In this document: piece by piece, positions 8,958 to 19,676 of the stretch
Position numbering within the stretch: the stretch's first letter is position 1
How the letters are laid out: each line of letters opens with the position of its first letter
Source of the DNA: Ipomoea triloba
Lineage: Eukaryota > Streptophyta > Magnoliopsida > Solanales > Convolvulaceae
Assembly (NCBI RefSeq): GCF_003576645.1
Contig: NC_044924.1
Location: 28,353,536-28,417,535, forward strand
DNA length: 64,000 nt
Reading direction: 5' to 3'
Notes under the pieces: model-generated
Database searches by the model: none
The model's input: only the letters and a program-made list of their open reading frames with translations
What the model was told of the DNA's origin: nothing
Position numbers and translations under genes: made by a program

Positions 8958-11900
8958 TTAACGATAGTTCTTTCTTCTCCCTTGACCTTTTTGAAAGAAA
9001 ACCTTCGAAATAACTCCATCAATCTTCTTGTTATAATATGATCTCCATTTGTTGGACATCAAAAGTGGCACGAAGATTCCTCCTAGACCCGCAGCAAATC
9101 CTAATGCAACACTGATGTAGATATCAAAATGGTGAGAAGAATGTTTCTCTTCCGATGTTGGCAGTGGATATGCTGGTTTATTAATGCCACTACAAGATAC
9201 ATTAATTTGGAAGCCACATAGCCCCTTGTTTCCCATGAATGAGCTTGCATAGAAGGTATTAAATTGTGCTCCTTGTGGAATCCTTCCAATGAGATAGTTG
9301 TATGATAAGTTTAAGAAGGATAGGAAGGTTAAGCTCTCTAGCTGCTCTGGGATATTTCCTGCTAGGTTGTTGAATGAGAGGTCTAGTGCTTCCAAAGCTT
9401 TCAAATTTTCAAGAGATTGAGGAATACCACCTGTCAGTGCATTGCATGAGAGGTTAAGAAGATAAAGCAGTTTAAGCTCTCCAACAGTCTTTGGTATAAC
9501 TCCTTCAAATTGGTTACTTGAAAAATCAATAGAGGTGAAGATAGACAAAATCTTCTCTATAGTGTAACTTTGTCCTTTTAGTGACAGTAGGACTGAATCT
9601 TGATAGTAAAAGTTTTCTCTTTGAGATGTGAAGTGCAAGTAGTCAACCTTAGAGTTTGCTTCGTTCCTCTCAACCATAATAGCTTTTAGTCCCAAGAATA
9701 AATCAGTTGGTAGATGTCCACTGAAATTATTCGAGGATAGGTCAATGACTTGTAAGCTTGGCCAACTGCTATTTACCCCAAGCTTGGGGCAAGAAATGCT
9801 TCCATGAAAATGATTGGAATGCAATACAAGAATGTGCAGATTCGACAATTTATTGAGCCGGCAAGGAAAGGTATCACTTATTCTGTTTTTTGCAAGATTT
9901 AATACCTTAAGCTTTGTGCAATTGACCAAGGAGGGAGGAAGTTGCCCTTCTAAGAGATTTTGACTAAGATCCAATGTCTGTAAAGAACAACTGTGTTGAA
10001 ACTTCTGTGATATCTCACCACTTAAATGATTTCCTTTAAGATTCATTACAGCAAGGTTGCTGTTATTTTGAACCAGACATGATGGTATTGTGCCATGCAA
10101 AGCGTTGTAGGACAAGTCAAGCACTTCAAGATGTGCTGTTCGGCACCAAGAAGTTGAGATTCTTCCACTAACTCTATTCTTTGCAATAGAAAAGAAAAAG
10201 ACATATGGGATTTGTTCACCAATATCTGGAGGAATCATGGAGAAATTGTTGTTGTTGGAGAGGTCTAAATACTCTGCATCACGTGGTGGTTGTGGAACCT
10301 GTCCACTTAGCATATTAGAATTTAGATCAAGGACATTAAGAGTCTCATATTCCATTGGCTCTTTCATATGCGTCAAATGATTGTGAGAAAGATTGAGTCC
10401 ACCATTACTGATTCCCCATATCCAGTTAGGAATTTCTCCGCTAATTGCGTTGCTGGAAAGATCTAGCCATTGCAATTTTGATTGGTTTTTCAAAAAATTG
10501 GGAAATTTCTGTAGATTGCAGGAAGCTAATCTTAATCTTTCAAACTGAGGGAGTAAGGGAAGTTCTCTTGCGCTTATGGTTGTCTCAATTACCAAGCTGT
10601 TATAGGAAATGTCAATAGACTTAATATTCTCTGGGTTTCTAAACTTTGTTAAATGGACAGTGCCATTAAATTTGTTTGATGAAAGATCAAGTGATGTAAG
10701 ATTCTGAAGTTGAAAGAAGAATGGAGGTATTGTCCCTTCCAAGTTGTTGCTGCTCAAATCAAGTAATTTCAGTGGAGAAGTCACATTTTGCAAATCAATC
10801 ATTTGACCAAAAAGTTTGTTTGAGGAAAGATAGAGTGATGTAAGATTCCGAAGCTGAAAGAAGAAAGAAGGTATTGTCCCTTCCAAGTTGTTGCTGCTCA
10901 AATCAAGTAATTCCAGTGGAGAAGTCACATTTTGCAAATCAATCATTTGACCAGAAAATTTGTTTGATGAAAGATAGAGAGCTGAAAGATTTTGGAGTTG
11001 GAAAAAGAAAGAGGGTATTGTACCTTCCAATTTGTTGCCATTAAAATGAATAACTTCCAGTGCAGAAGTTACATTTTGCAATTCATTTATATGACCAGAA
11101 AGTTTGTTTCCATACAGAGATAAGGTTGTAAGTGATGGCAGAAAAAATAGTGATGCTGGGATGGGTCCTGAAAATGAATTTTCAGACAAATCCAGATTTT
11201 TAAGATTGTTAAGGCCATCCCAGTGAGAGGAAGGAATTTCACCTGTAAAATCATTATTGGAAAGATTTATATAGGTCAGGTTTTTAACCAGCTTAAGTGG
11301 TGGAATCCAACCACTGAAGTGATTCCCATGCAATCTCATCCCAACAAGGTTGGTAAGCTTTGTAATAGAAACAGAGATTGCTCCGCTAAAATCGCAATAT
11401 GCAAGGTCAAGATGGGATAACAATCTCAGATTTCCTATGGACTCAGGTAAATTCCCAGAAAACATTGTTCCATAAAGTGTGAGACTCTTGAGAGATCCAT
11501 TTTTGGGGAAGTCTGGCAAAGAACCCCCAAGCATTTCATTGAAACTTAAGTCAATGGTTTGCAAAGTTGGTACCTGGAATACTTTCTGAGGAACTGTTCC
11601 ACTGAAGTCGCATCCTGCCAGGCTCAAAACAGTTAGATTGGTGAAATCCGCAAAGAAGTCTGGAAACGGAGCAGAGAAGGCGATCCCATCAAGCCTAATA
11701 ACAGAAAGGGATGGCAGTTTCAGCAAGAGAGAAACATTGAAGCCAGCGATGATTGACCCGTCATCGCTGAGGTCAAGACTAGTGATATATCCAGAATCAT
11801 TGCAACTCAGACCCGGCCATTGGCAGCAGTCAACTCTTTCATCCCACAGCACCAGCTTGGTGGATGTTAAAGAATTGTAAGTGAGTTCACTTCGTATGTG

Positions 11901-12017
11901 GAGAAATACAGACTTTTGATCCGGAAGGCACTGACCCAATGTATGCATAACATTTATTGTGAATAAATTTGAAAAGAGCAGAACCATGGGAATCCAGGTA
12001 ATCATAATAATCCTCAT
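8958..12017 (-). CDS. Leucine-rich-repeat receptor-like protein (Ve1/RLP type)
   Basis: A single-exon ORF of 1019 residues encodes a membrane receptor without a kinase. In order: a signal peptide (about 1-29), an LRR N-cap with CLPDQKS and DCCQWPGLSC, some 30 plant-type LRRs (LxxLxLSxNxLxGxIP), a non-LRR island in the later third (around RENFYYQDSVLLSLKG), the C-terminal repeats, a C-cap with GLCG, a membrane segment (about 966-987) with GxxxG spacing in GFAAGLGG, and a basic 32-residue tail. This is the layout of RLPs that sense apoplastic ligands and signal through partner kinases such as SOBIR1 and BAK1 (family knowledge). I chose the start at 12017 because it opens the signal peptide; an upstream in-frame ATG at 12110 would add 31 residues that do not look like a signal peptide. 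The ligand cannot be predicted. Residues about 299-442 consist of three near-identical 48-residue repeats. Confidence 0.93.
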   Translation of the reverse strand: MRIIMITWIPMVLLFSNLFTINVMHTLGQCLPDQKSVFLHIRSELTYNSLTSTKLVLWDERVDCCQWPGLSCNDSGYITSLDLSDDGSIIAGFNVSLLLKLPSLSVIRLDGIAFSAPFPDFFADFTNLTVLSLAGCDFSGTVPQKVFQVPTLQTIDLSFNEMLGGSLPDFPKNGSLKSLTLYGTMFSGNLPESIGNLRLLSHLDLAYCDFSGAISVSITKLTNLVGMRLHGNHFSGWIPPLKLVKNLTYINLSNNDFTGEIPSSHWDGLNNLKNLDLSENSFSGPIPASLFFLPSLTTLSLYGNKLSGHINELQNVTSALEVIHFNGNKLEGTIPSFFFQLQNLSALYLSSNKFSGQMIDLQNVTSPLELLDLSSNNLEGTIPSFFFQLRNLTSLYLSSNKLFGQMIDLQNVTSPLKLLDLSSNNLEGTIPPFFFQLQNLTSLDLSSNKFNGTVHLTKFRNPENIKSIDISYNSLVIETTISARELPLLPQFERLRLASCNLQKFPNFLKNQSKLQWLDLSSNAISGEIPNWIWGISNGGLNLSHNHLTHMKEPMEYETLNVLDLNSNMLSGQVPQPPRDAEYLDLSNNNNFSMIPPDIGEQIPYVFFFSIAKNRVSGRISTSWCRTAHLEVLDLSYNALHGTIPSCLVQNNSNLAVMNLKGNHLSGEISQKFQHSCSLQTLDLSQNLLEGQLPPSLVNCTKLKVLNLAKNRISDTFPCRLNKLSNLHILVLHSNHFHGSISCPKLGVNSSWPSLQVIDLSSNNFSGHLPTDLFLGLKAIMVERNEANSKVDYLHFTSQRENFYYQDSVLLSLKGQSYTIEKILSIFTSIDFSSNQFEGVIPKTVGELKLLYLLNLSCNALTGGIPQSLENLKALEALDLSFNNLAGNIPEQLESLTFLSFLNLSYNYLIGRIPQGAQFNTFYASSFMGNKGLCGFQINVSCSGINKPAYPLPTSEEKHSSHHFDIYISVALGFAAGLGGIFVPLLMSNKWRSYYNKKIDGVISKVFFQKGQGRRKNYR
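10691..11122 (-). repeat. Tandem 144-bp LRR repeats within the RLP gene
   Basis: Three head-to-tail units (10691-10834, 10835-10978, 10979-11122) each encode two 24-residue LRRs. The first two differ at about ten positions by eye; the third is more diverged. The reading frame is kept. It points to recent intragenic duplication. Confidence 0.88.
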
Positions 12018-12072
12018 TTTATCCCCAGATTTCCTTCTTCTTGAGCTGCAAATTAAAGCAAAAGAGCTGAAA

Positions 12073-12080
12073 TTTATATA
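12073..12080 (-). promoter_or_regulatory. Putative TATA box of the RLP gene
   Basis: TATATAAA on the minus strand lies 56 bp upstream of the chosen ATG at 12017. The spacing would give a leader of roughly 25-30 nt. It also argues against the ATG at 12110, which lies upstream of this box. Confidence 0.5.
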
Positions 12081-12559
12081 TCTGCTGATTCTTACACAAA
12101 GATATAGCATTGCGTCAATGTAATACTGTTGTTTAATTTGAATTGTCTCGTTAGTTATTAGTTATGTTTCATAAGCACAAGCTAAGTGCTCCTCACAAAG
12201 TTGTCTTCCAATGACTTTCCAATCTTAACAGATTTTTCCACCATGTGACTTTGAATATATTTGTGGTTGCCAAATAAGAATTTTCTTTTTGTCTCATAAT
12301 TGTTCATCAACAACCTGGAATGTGTGGTTGAGTGGTTATTTGGTAGGTTGCTTTAGTTCAGATTTCTAATCGTTGCTTTACTTTTTGTGTATGCTCCTTG
12401 CTTTTTGCTCTGCACGTTTTGTCTTGGCCTTAATCTTCCGTTATATCGTGGGCCATGGTCCACAAAGCTTTGTGGACCATGGTCTAAAAAAGGCACCGTT
12501 TCTTAAAGTAAAGAAACGGATGCCGTCACATTTTAACGGAGCTCCGTAAATGAAACTAA

Positions 12560-12851
12560 GGGTGTGTTTGGTTGACGGGTTTTGGTATAAGGTATGGGTA
12601 TCAAAGTGATTGTTATTGTTTGGTTAACAGGTTTTTAGAATACTACTATGGGTTTGAAATACCCCATTAATTGAAAAAACTTATACCCTTATTAAATAAG
12701 AGTTTCATTTCCCTTCCTCCTTTCTTCCCCAACTATTAATAATCATTGCCACTACCAAACATGCAAAATATTTTTACCAAAACCCATTACCCTTATCAAG
12801 TATTTGTTACCCATACCGATTTCGGTTCTTATGTGCAAACCAAAAACACCC
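12560..12851. mobile_element. PIF/Harbinger-like MITE, TSD TAA
   Basis: A 292-bp insertion is flanked by TAA (12557-12559 and 12852-12854) with ends GGGTGTGTTTGGTT and AACCAAAAACACCC. The second element of the tandem dimer (around 13660-13690) lacks it and gives the empty site. A second member of the family, in inverted orientation, lies at 36991-37287. Confidence 0.85.
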
Positions 12852-12889
12852 TAAGTTCATCTCAAATGATATTGCCTCAAATTTGTTTT

Positions 12890-14205
12890 TATCTTATCAA
12901 ATGAAATTGTAGTTATATTAAAATGAAACTGTAGTTGTGTTGAAAGGAAACTGCAATGTATATAAAATGAAATTGAATAACAGTTTCACATATTTGAGTG
13001 TAAATAACTGTCCAATGAAACTGTAGTTATATAGAAATGATATTGTGTTTGTGTTGAAATGAAACTGCATTATATATAAAATGAAACTGAATAACAGTTT
13101 CACATATTTGAGTGTATAATGTTGAATGAAACTGTAGTTATATCGAAAAGAAATTGTAGTTGTGTTGATAGAAAATTGAAATGTATACACATATTTGAGT
13201 GTATATTGTCCAATGAAACTGTAGTTATATCGAAATGATATTGTAGTGGAGTTGTAATAAAACTATAGGGTATATAAAATGAAACTGAATAACAGTTTCA
13301 CATATTTGAGTGTATAAAGTCAAATGAAACTGTAGTTGTGTTGAAAGCAAACTACAGTGTATATAAAATAAAATGAAAGCAAACAGCTTCACGTATTTGA
13401 GTGTATAATGTCAAATGAAACTGTAGTTATATCGAAAAGAAACTGTAGTTGTGTTGAAAGTAAACTGCAGTATATATAAAATGAAACTGAATATGTTATA
13501 CACACAGAGTTGCTTTTTGCGGAATGGCGCGGAACGGGTGCCGTTTCTGCCGTTTCTTTTCATTAATCAAAACGACGCCGTTTTGATGCATGGACTATCA
13601 TGCATTGTAGACCGCGCTACACAGTAAAGAAATGGTTGTCGTCACATCATAACGGAGCTCCGTAAATGAAATTACAGTTTATCTCAAATAACACTACCTC
13701 ACATTCGTTTTTATATTATTAAATGAAGCTGTAGTTATATCGAATTGAAACTGTAGTTGTGTTGAAAGGACACTGCAATATATATAAAATGAAACTGAAT
13801 AACAGTTTACATATTTGAGTGTATATTATCAAATGAAACTATAGTTATATCGAAATGATACTGTAGTTGTGTTGTAATGAAACTATAGTGTTTATAAAAT
13901 GAAACTAAATAATAGTTTCACATATTTGACTGTATAATGTTGAATGAAACTGTAGTTATATCAAAATGAAACCATAGTTGTGTTGAAAGGAAACTGCAGT
14001 GTATATAAAATGAAACTAAATAACAATTTCACATATTTGAGTTTTTATTATTCAATGAAACTGTAGTTATATCGAAATGATACTGTAGTTGTGTTCTAAT
14101 TAAACTATAGTGTATATAAAATGTAACTGAATAATATTTTCACATATTTGAGTGTATAATGTCAAATGAAACTGTAGTTATATCGAAAAGAAACTGTAGT
14201 TGTGT
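12890..14205. repeat. Degenerate minisatellite, period about 110 bp
   Basis: Repeated words ATGAAACTGTAGTTATATCG, GTAGTTGTGTTGAAAGGAAAC, TATATAAAATGAAACTGAAT and AACAGTTTCACATATTTGAG recur about ten times in the same order, each unit roughly 100-115 bp. It forms the interior of the dimer element. Confidence 0.85.
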
Positions 14206-14369
14206 TGGTTTTTGCGGAACAACGCGGAACAAGTGTCGTTTCTTTTCATTAAAAGAAACGACACCGTTTTGATGCCTGGACTATGGACTACCAAGTATTG
14301 TGGGCCGCGGTCCACCGGAAAATTTGTGCTTAGGATGCGTCTACCTAAGATTTATGGAGTCTTGGTAAC

Positions 14370-14560
14370 ATTTTTTTTTTAATTTTTTTTTTATATTTTT
14401 GAATACTACTCTATTACAATACATTATTTGTTCATAACTACTTTCTCAACCTATTGAAGTACAATGAGTCAATATCACTTTCACTGAGGCTTGAACCCAC
14501 AACCTCCTATATGAGGGAGTAACTTGGTGCCACGGGGCCGCAAGGTCCTTGGCAAGTCTT
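14370..14560 (-). mobile_element. tRNA-derived SINE, copy 1
   Basis: On the minus strand the head reads CCAAGGACCTTGCGGCCCCGTGGCA, then the B-box-like GGTTCAAGCC, then a body ending in AGTAGTTATGAACAAAT and a poly-A/T-rich tail. Body and head match copies at 34615-34760 and 40700-40882. Confidence 0.75.
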
Positions 14561-14879
14561 GGTAACATTCTTCTTGCATCTTCTGAATTTTGAGGTTGTT
14601 TACTATTTGTTTAAGGAATGTTTAAACAGTTGATCTTAAAGGTAACGTTACCCTTTACTTCTTGGAGTTAACTTTTCGTATCAAACCTTAACAACCTTTC
14701 GTACTAGACTTCTCTAAAATTCAATCATTTACCTTTTGAAAGTAACTAATTATTTGGTTAGTTTTACTTTCTGGTCAAGGTTGGTCCTTTCACTTTTCGA
14801 CCATTTAGCCTTCCGGTCTTCAATTTTTCGCTCTTGACTCTTCTATCTTCAAGTCTTCATCTTCTCGAACCTCAGCTTT

Positions 14880-15545
14880 ACAGATCCTCGTTTATTAACG
14901 GAAACTGTTTTCAGTTTTCTGTTTTCAATTTTTCAGTTTTCATTATCTATTTTCTGTTTAGAAAACTTGTTTACTAACACTTATTTTTTCAAATTTATTT
15001 TTTTAGATTAACGTTATAAAATTAGCACACGTTTAATTTTGAGTGATTTTTTAGACCTTATATATAAATATTTTAAAATATATTTGGTTTAAATAGAATA
15101 AATAGAATTTTTACTTTTAAGTCTAATATATGTAAGATTTTTACATTTGATATCTAAACCAAATTTATATTTGTATATAACATAACTAAAAATATATCTG
15201 AACCAATAACCTATTAAGTTCACATAAAATTTAGTTTAGATAGTATTAATATTTTTTTGAGTTAATATTTAAAATATTTTTGGATATAATCATTTGAATG
15301 ACATGTATATAAATATATAATTTTTACTTTGAATTCTAATATTGTAATATATGTGAAATTTAAATATCCGATATCCGGACCAAACTTGTATTACGATATA
15401 TAACATAACAAAAAATATCCGAACCAATAATTAATTGAGTTCAATCAAAATATAAAACTTGGTATAAGTAAATTGTGCTAGTAAACATATTTAGATGTTT
15501 TCTATTCTCCAATTTTCCTGAAAACTAGAGAAATTTTTCATTTAG
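14880..15545 (+). repeat. AT-rich dispersed repeat, copy 1 (family with 38420-39010 and 60928-61800)
   Basis: Shared words with the other copies include AGAAAACTTGTTTACTAACA, AGATTAACGTTATAAAATTA, GAACCAATAACCTATTAAGT and TTGAATGACATGTATATAA. The ends carry exact-looking AGTTTTCTGTTTTC runs and their complements, suggesting a non-autonomous DNA transposon. There is no ORF. Confidence 0.75.
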
Positions 15546-15798
15546 TTGTTGACTTTTCGAAGAATGACGTTTCGGAAGTTACTGTTACAACCTTCCAAGA
15601 TTAACTATTTTATGGTTACTTATCAAGTTTGGTTTACTTTTCAGTATTTTTACTTTTTGGTTAGTAAAGTTCATTCTACAAGTTGACCTTTCGGATTTAC
15701 ATGAAAAATTTCGTAAGTCTAGAAATGAAAAATAATTGGAGACATAAATTTATCAAAATGTTTGGTATCATCATAATCAACCTAATATACTTGTTCCA

Positions 15799-16139
15799 AA
15801 GAGCATCCCCAATAGGGGGATTTTGGAAGGTTTTACGGTTAATAATGCATATGTGGATGAGAGAGAATAAATTGGGTTCTTGCGGGAGGCCACCACCACA
15901 CAAAAAAATAAATAAATAAATAAATAAAGAAGACTGTCTCCTGGTGCGCATGAGGCATACCAGAAGCGCCCAACCAGGCTCGTGCACACCTCGTGAAAAG
16001 ATTGGCGTGTTAAATAGCCTCTTTTTTTATTGTCAGACTTTTTTTTCCTTTTCTTTTTCTCACATTTCCTCTCTCTCCTCTCTCCTACTTATCAACCTAA
16101 AAACACACAAAAAAATCTCAACAAATGAGGATGCTCTAA
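15799..16139. mobile_element. MITE with AGAGCATCCCC ends
   Basis: The ends AAGAGCATCCCCAAT and AAATGAGGATGCTCT are inverted repeats about 340 bp apart. The interior has a (AAAT)n run and CT-rich stretches and no transposase. Confidence 0.7.
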
Positions 16140-16844
16140 CATAAGGAAAGTAAATCTCACCTAGGGGAGATAAGATTCTTTTTCTTGGGTGACTAAGAAT
16201 CTATCAAATTCATTTAATTATGTTTTTTTTTAAAAACATTTAATTATGTATTTATAATTTTTTTTCCTCAAGTTATAAAAGTCTCTTATAAATATAAGAA
16301 ATTGTCTTTACCACCATTATACATTGTTTATCAAAGAAATTTACATTCAGGTACGTAGTTAAAGTTTTCCGTTCTCTGCGTCATGTTTGATAGCATTCAA
16401 TCTGTCGTACTATGTTCATACTATTTGCTCTATATAATCATAAATCTAAATCTTAATAATGTAATAAACACTAAACTATTGATACATCAAACCATTTTCC
16501 AGTTACTCTGTATAAAGTTAATAATATTTTTTTTATATGTTAATAAAAACAAATTTTAATGTACATATACATTATATTAAAGTAATGATTTTATGTAACT
16601 ATAGATTTAATTTTTTTTTTTTAAATAAAAATCAATGCGAACATCATTTTAAAATCTCAATTAGAATTTTTTAATGATATATTTTTATATATTAATTTTA
16701 TTTATAAAAAAAAAATAAATTTAAATTGAAAACAAAAATAAGGAAAAAAAAAATACAGATGAATCCGTAGACAACTCATACAAGTGTTTACATCTCTTTT
16801 CAGTTTTCACCCTAAAATTCTCTTCCTCCTTTGCTTTCATCATA
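16140..16844. other. Intergenic, no gene recognised
   Basis: Very AT-rich, with poly-T and poly-A runs and no coherent ORF or repeat that I can place. Confidence 0.5.
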
Positions 16845-17175
16845 AGGAGAGTGGTAGAAGGGTGTGGAGTCGACACAAGTGCGCAATAACACTGCAAACA
16901 ATATCAGGTTATTTCTTCAATTCATTTCTTTAATCATTAATTTTAATGAACTATTGGTTGGATCAGAAATTGCTTTTGTTTCAGTTTATGTGAGGTTCAG
17001 ATTAATTTGATCCAATTTTCTATTTTTTTTCTTTGTTATTGATTAGCAATTCCACCATGTGTTTGATAGAAGTCTTATGTGGAATTTGTAATCTATATAA
17101 TTGAAAAAATCTATTGATTGGATGCAATATGAAGGTGAGCAGGTTGATTGTACACTAAAAAATTGAGCAGAGCAG
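16845..17175. repeat. Segmental duplicate of 7180-8420, uninterrupted copy
   Basis: The same sequence as 7180-7500 plus 8310-8400 without the transposons at 7503-8303. It serves as the empty site for those insertions. Confidence 0.75.
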
Positions 17176-17524
17176 ATCAGACCAGTATGTCATACAACTA
17201 AAAAAATTGAATTTAACCTCAAGAACATCACAGAATTCCCTTCCCCTCAACTTGATCCTTGTCCTCAATGATACTGAAGTTTTAAGTGGACATAATTCTC
17301 CCATATAGCCTCCATTTGCAGCCACAAAAGAAATATGTTATAGTACACCATTCATTCCTGTAAGTCTGTAACAATAATAATTCTTTTTCTCCAGTATTGT
17401 CACCATTTGTTCAACCAAAGATGAAATCATTCTCTACCTCTTTGGTATTTCCTCATCAGTAAAACAAGAAGAGACAGACAATTCAACAAGCAGCTATGGT
17501 CACAATATAATATTTATTACTAAC

Positions 17525-19676
17525 TCAATTCTGAGGTGCACCACCTTCATCTACCCTAATCTTCTTCCTCCTCCCACCTCTTCTAGGCCGGGGGCCGTTG
17601 CCTGGCTCTCTCCTCCTCTGCGGAGCACCATCATCATCATCATTATCATTATCACTGCCACCATCACCCTGTGGCGGGATGTCGTCATTAGGTTGAGTTT
17701 CAACTCTCCTGTCTTCCCCTATGAGGGTCAAAGCTTTAACACATGCTTCCTGAATGGCAGCATAGCCTTCACCTGCATTTCCTGCTTGCTCCAAACCCTC
17801 TCTGGCCATCCCACTTATCTTATGTGTAACCCTCACCTGCATGCATATATTAATCAAACAAATTAAATTATTCTTGGACTAATAATATATCTTCAGAATC
17901 AATATAATGAATTCTGATCTGCCAAATTTATTATTATTCTGTTAGTTTTAACTTACCAAGTGTTCTAGCTTTGACGCTAAAGGCATGAATCCTCTTTCAG
18001 GACGGTGGACTGGGTTGGTAATGACACGGCGTGCGATCAAGCTATACCATCTCACGTATTCTTCTAACCATGTTTGGTCATTATCATCATCAGCCACCGC
18101 ATTCACAACATTTTCTTCTCGGCTTTCCCATTCTAACAAGTACTTCATGTGCCTAGTGCTCCAGTCTATGCCCTTTTTCCCTCTTCCATCAATTTTGTGC
18201 AAGTCTAGTACTCCAGTGTCAAAGTTGGCTGGGGGCGGCTGCTTGAATTTCCCAAATTGGCGGAGAACTCTGTCTGGTAAGTGCCACTCTACAATCTCAT
18301 ACATGATCATAGGAGACTTCGTCATCCAGACGTGCTTCCCTGCTTTGCAATAACCTGGTAACTCATCCAACTCGTTTTCGTATGGTCTCCATTTAAACTG
18401 CACTCGAAAATGCAATTGAGTGACTAATACATTAAGTGGTTTGCAAGTTTCAGTACTATGTGTATAAGAATATAAGTATCTTGGTACATACATGAGTGTC
18501 GTCTTTCATATTATCAAGTTGATCCCTGTATGCTTTTAAAACATGATTGGCTACATCACCAAATTCTTTAGAAGTACACCACCTAAAAATGACATAGTAA
18601 GTAGGGGTTAGTTTGGCTCAAGTAATGGTGCAATGGCTTTGCCTTAAAAATTAAATATGGTCCTACTAGCTAGTGGCTAATAATTTAACCTGTCAGAAAG
18701 TAAAAACATGGTCTTGTATTATATTTTATTTTATGTTCTTGCCTTTTCAATGAGTGGTACTTATTAGACTATATAATATTTTTTTTTTAACACATGGTCT
18801 TGGATTAGTATAATTTTGAAATAAAAAACATATATACCTGGCAGCTCTAGGTCGATCTATTAGGTCCTGAGGGATGGAGTGTATGTTCGGAGAGAATAAG
18901 GTGATACGCTCCCAAACCCACAATTGAAGAAGAATGAGGGCACCGCTAATTTGATTAGCATTACCCATGGACGCCTTGCACATGCTTCGATACAAAAAGG
19001 CAAGAACAGCACTGCCCCAACTGTAGCCATTAGCACTCTGCAAATCTCTGATGTGGTCTAAGAAACATAGTCTCACCATGTTGTTTGACTTGTCGGGAAA
19101 TAATGTTCCACCTAGTAATTGCATGATACGTAGTCGGGCCATGCGTTGCACGTCTTCGTCAGTTGAACGCTCTGTTAGTGGTGTCGGGTTCTTTAGACAT
19201 GTCATGCTCAAACGAGAGGTGCCAGAAATTGAGTTACCGTTAGGCCTAATGCCGAGGAGGTCATGACATATGTCACACCACTCATTTTTTGTTCTCGTTT
19301 GGACACTTGTCACTGCCATGCCATCAATGCGCAGTCCTAAAAGAACCTCCACATCTTGCAATGTGATGGTGACTTCCCCAAATGGAAGTTGGAAACAATG
19401 AGTTTCTGGGCGCCATCTCTCCACCATTGCAGTGATCAAAGGCCAATCCAAATGTATCCTTTCTAATCTCGACAACCCATCAAAGCCTGCCAGTTGAATG
19501 TATGCCATAACTCTATCATCAAATTCTTTTTTTGCATTCCAAAATGACCTATCATATCTGCAACACTTCAGGGATTTATTTATTTGACGAGATCCTTTCC
19601 AAACTTGAGTAGATCTATGAGGCTGTTGTTGGGTAAGAACAGAATTGCAAATTGGACCTGGTTCAAGTTGTGCCAT
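17525..19676 (-). CDS. Plant mobile domain (PMD/MAIN-like) protein
   Basis: Four exons read on the minus strand: 19676-18838, 18582-18492, 18397-17957 and 17836-17525. All introns have GT and AG ends, and the phases join without a break to give 560 residues. Seen in the protein: the N-terminal GP-x-SVLTQQQPHRS motif, a core with LERIHLDWPLITAMVERWRPETHCFQLPFGE (fragment LERIHLDWPL to FQLPFGE) followed by TLQDVEVLLGLRIDG, the helix FLDHIRDLQSANGYSWGSAVL, and a C-terminal tail with an Asp/Asn run and an Arg/Gly-rich basic end (PRPRRGGRRKK). This is the PMD family, often annotated as 'serine/threonine phosphatase 7 long form homolog' although it has no phosphatase domain. Members sit both in transposons and in host genes needed for transposon silencing and genome stability (MAIN, MAIL1). 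No transposase lies nearby, and two broken copies lie at 2-6 kb, so this may be a transposon passenger or a host gene. Confidence 0.88.

Larger units (their letters stand above)
12440..14330. repeat. Tandem dimer of a palindrome-ended minisatellite element
   Basis: A perfect 30-bp palindrome (12459-12490 region, arms CCATGGTCCACAAAG) opens the block. The motif set 'AAGAAACGGATGCCGTCACAT, ACGGAGCTCCGTAAATGAAA' occurs at about 12500-12560 and again at 13625-13670. The closing set 'GCGGAAC...GTGTCGTTTC...GCATGGACTAT' occurs at 13515-13610 and 14210-14290. So two copies of one element stand in tandem, sharing a junction near 13610. There is no coding content. Confidence 0.7.

Noticed and set aside
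12018..12110. Upstream ATG adding 31 residues to the RLP
   Set aside because: The extension is not a signal peptide, whereas the ATG at 12017 opens one directly; the likely TATA box at 12073-12080 lies downstream of the ATG at 12110.
12890..14205. CRISPR-like regularly spaced repeat
   Set aside because: The repeats are degenerate, 110 bp long and contiguous without unique spacers, in a plant genome.
14480..14560. tRNA gene
   Set aside because: A and B boxes are present but no cloverleaf or acceptor stem; the body shared with two other copies shows a SINE.
17985..18353. Plus-strand ORF opposite PMD exon 3
   Set aside because: Antisense shadow; the minus-strand reading has conserved splice sites and the PMD motifs.
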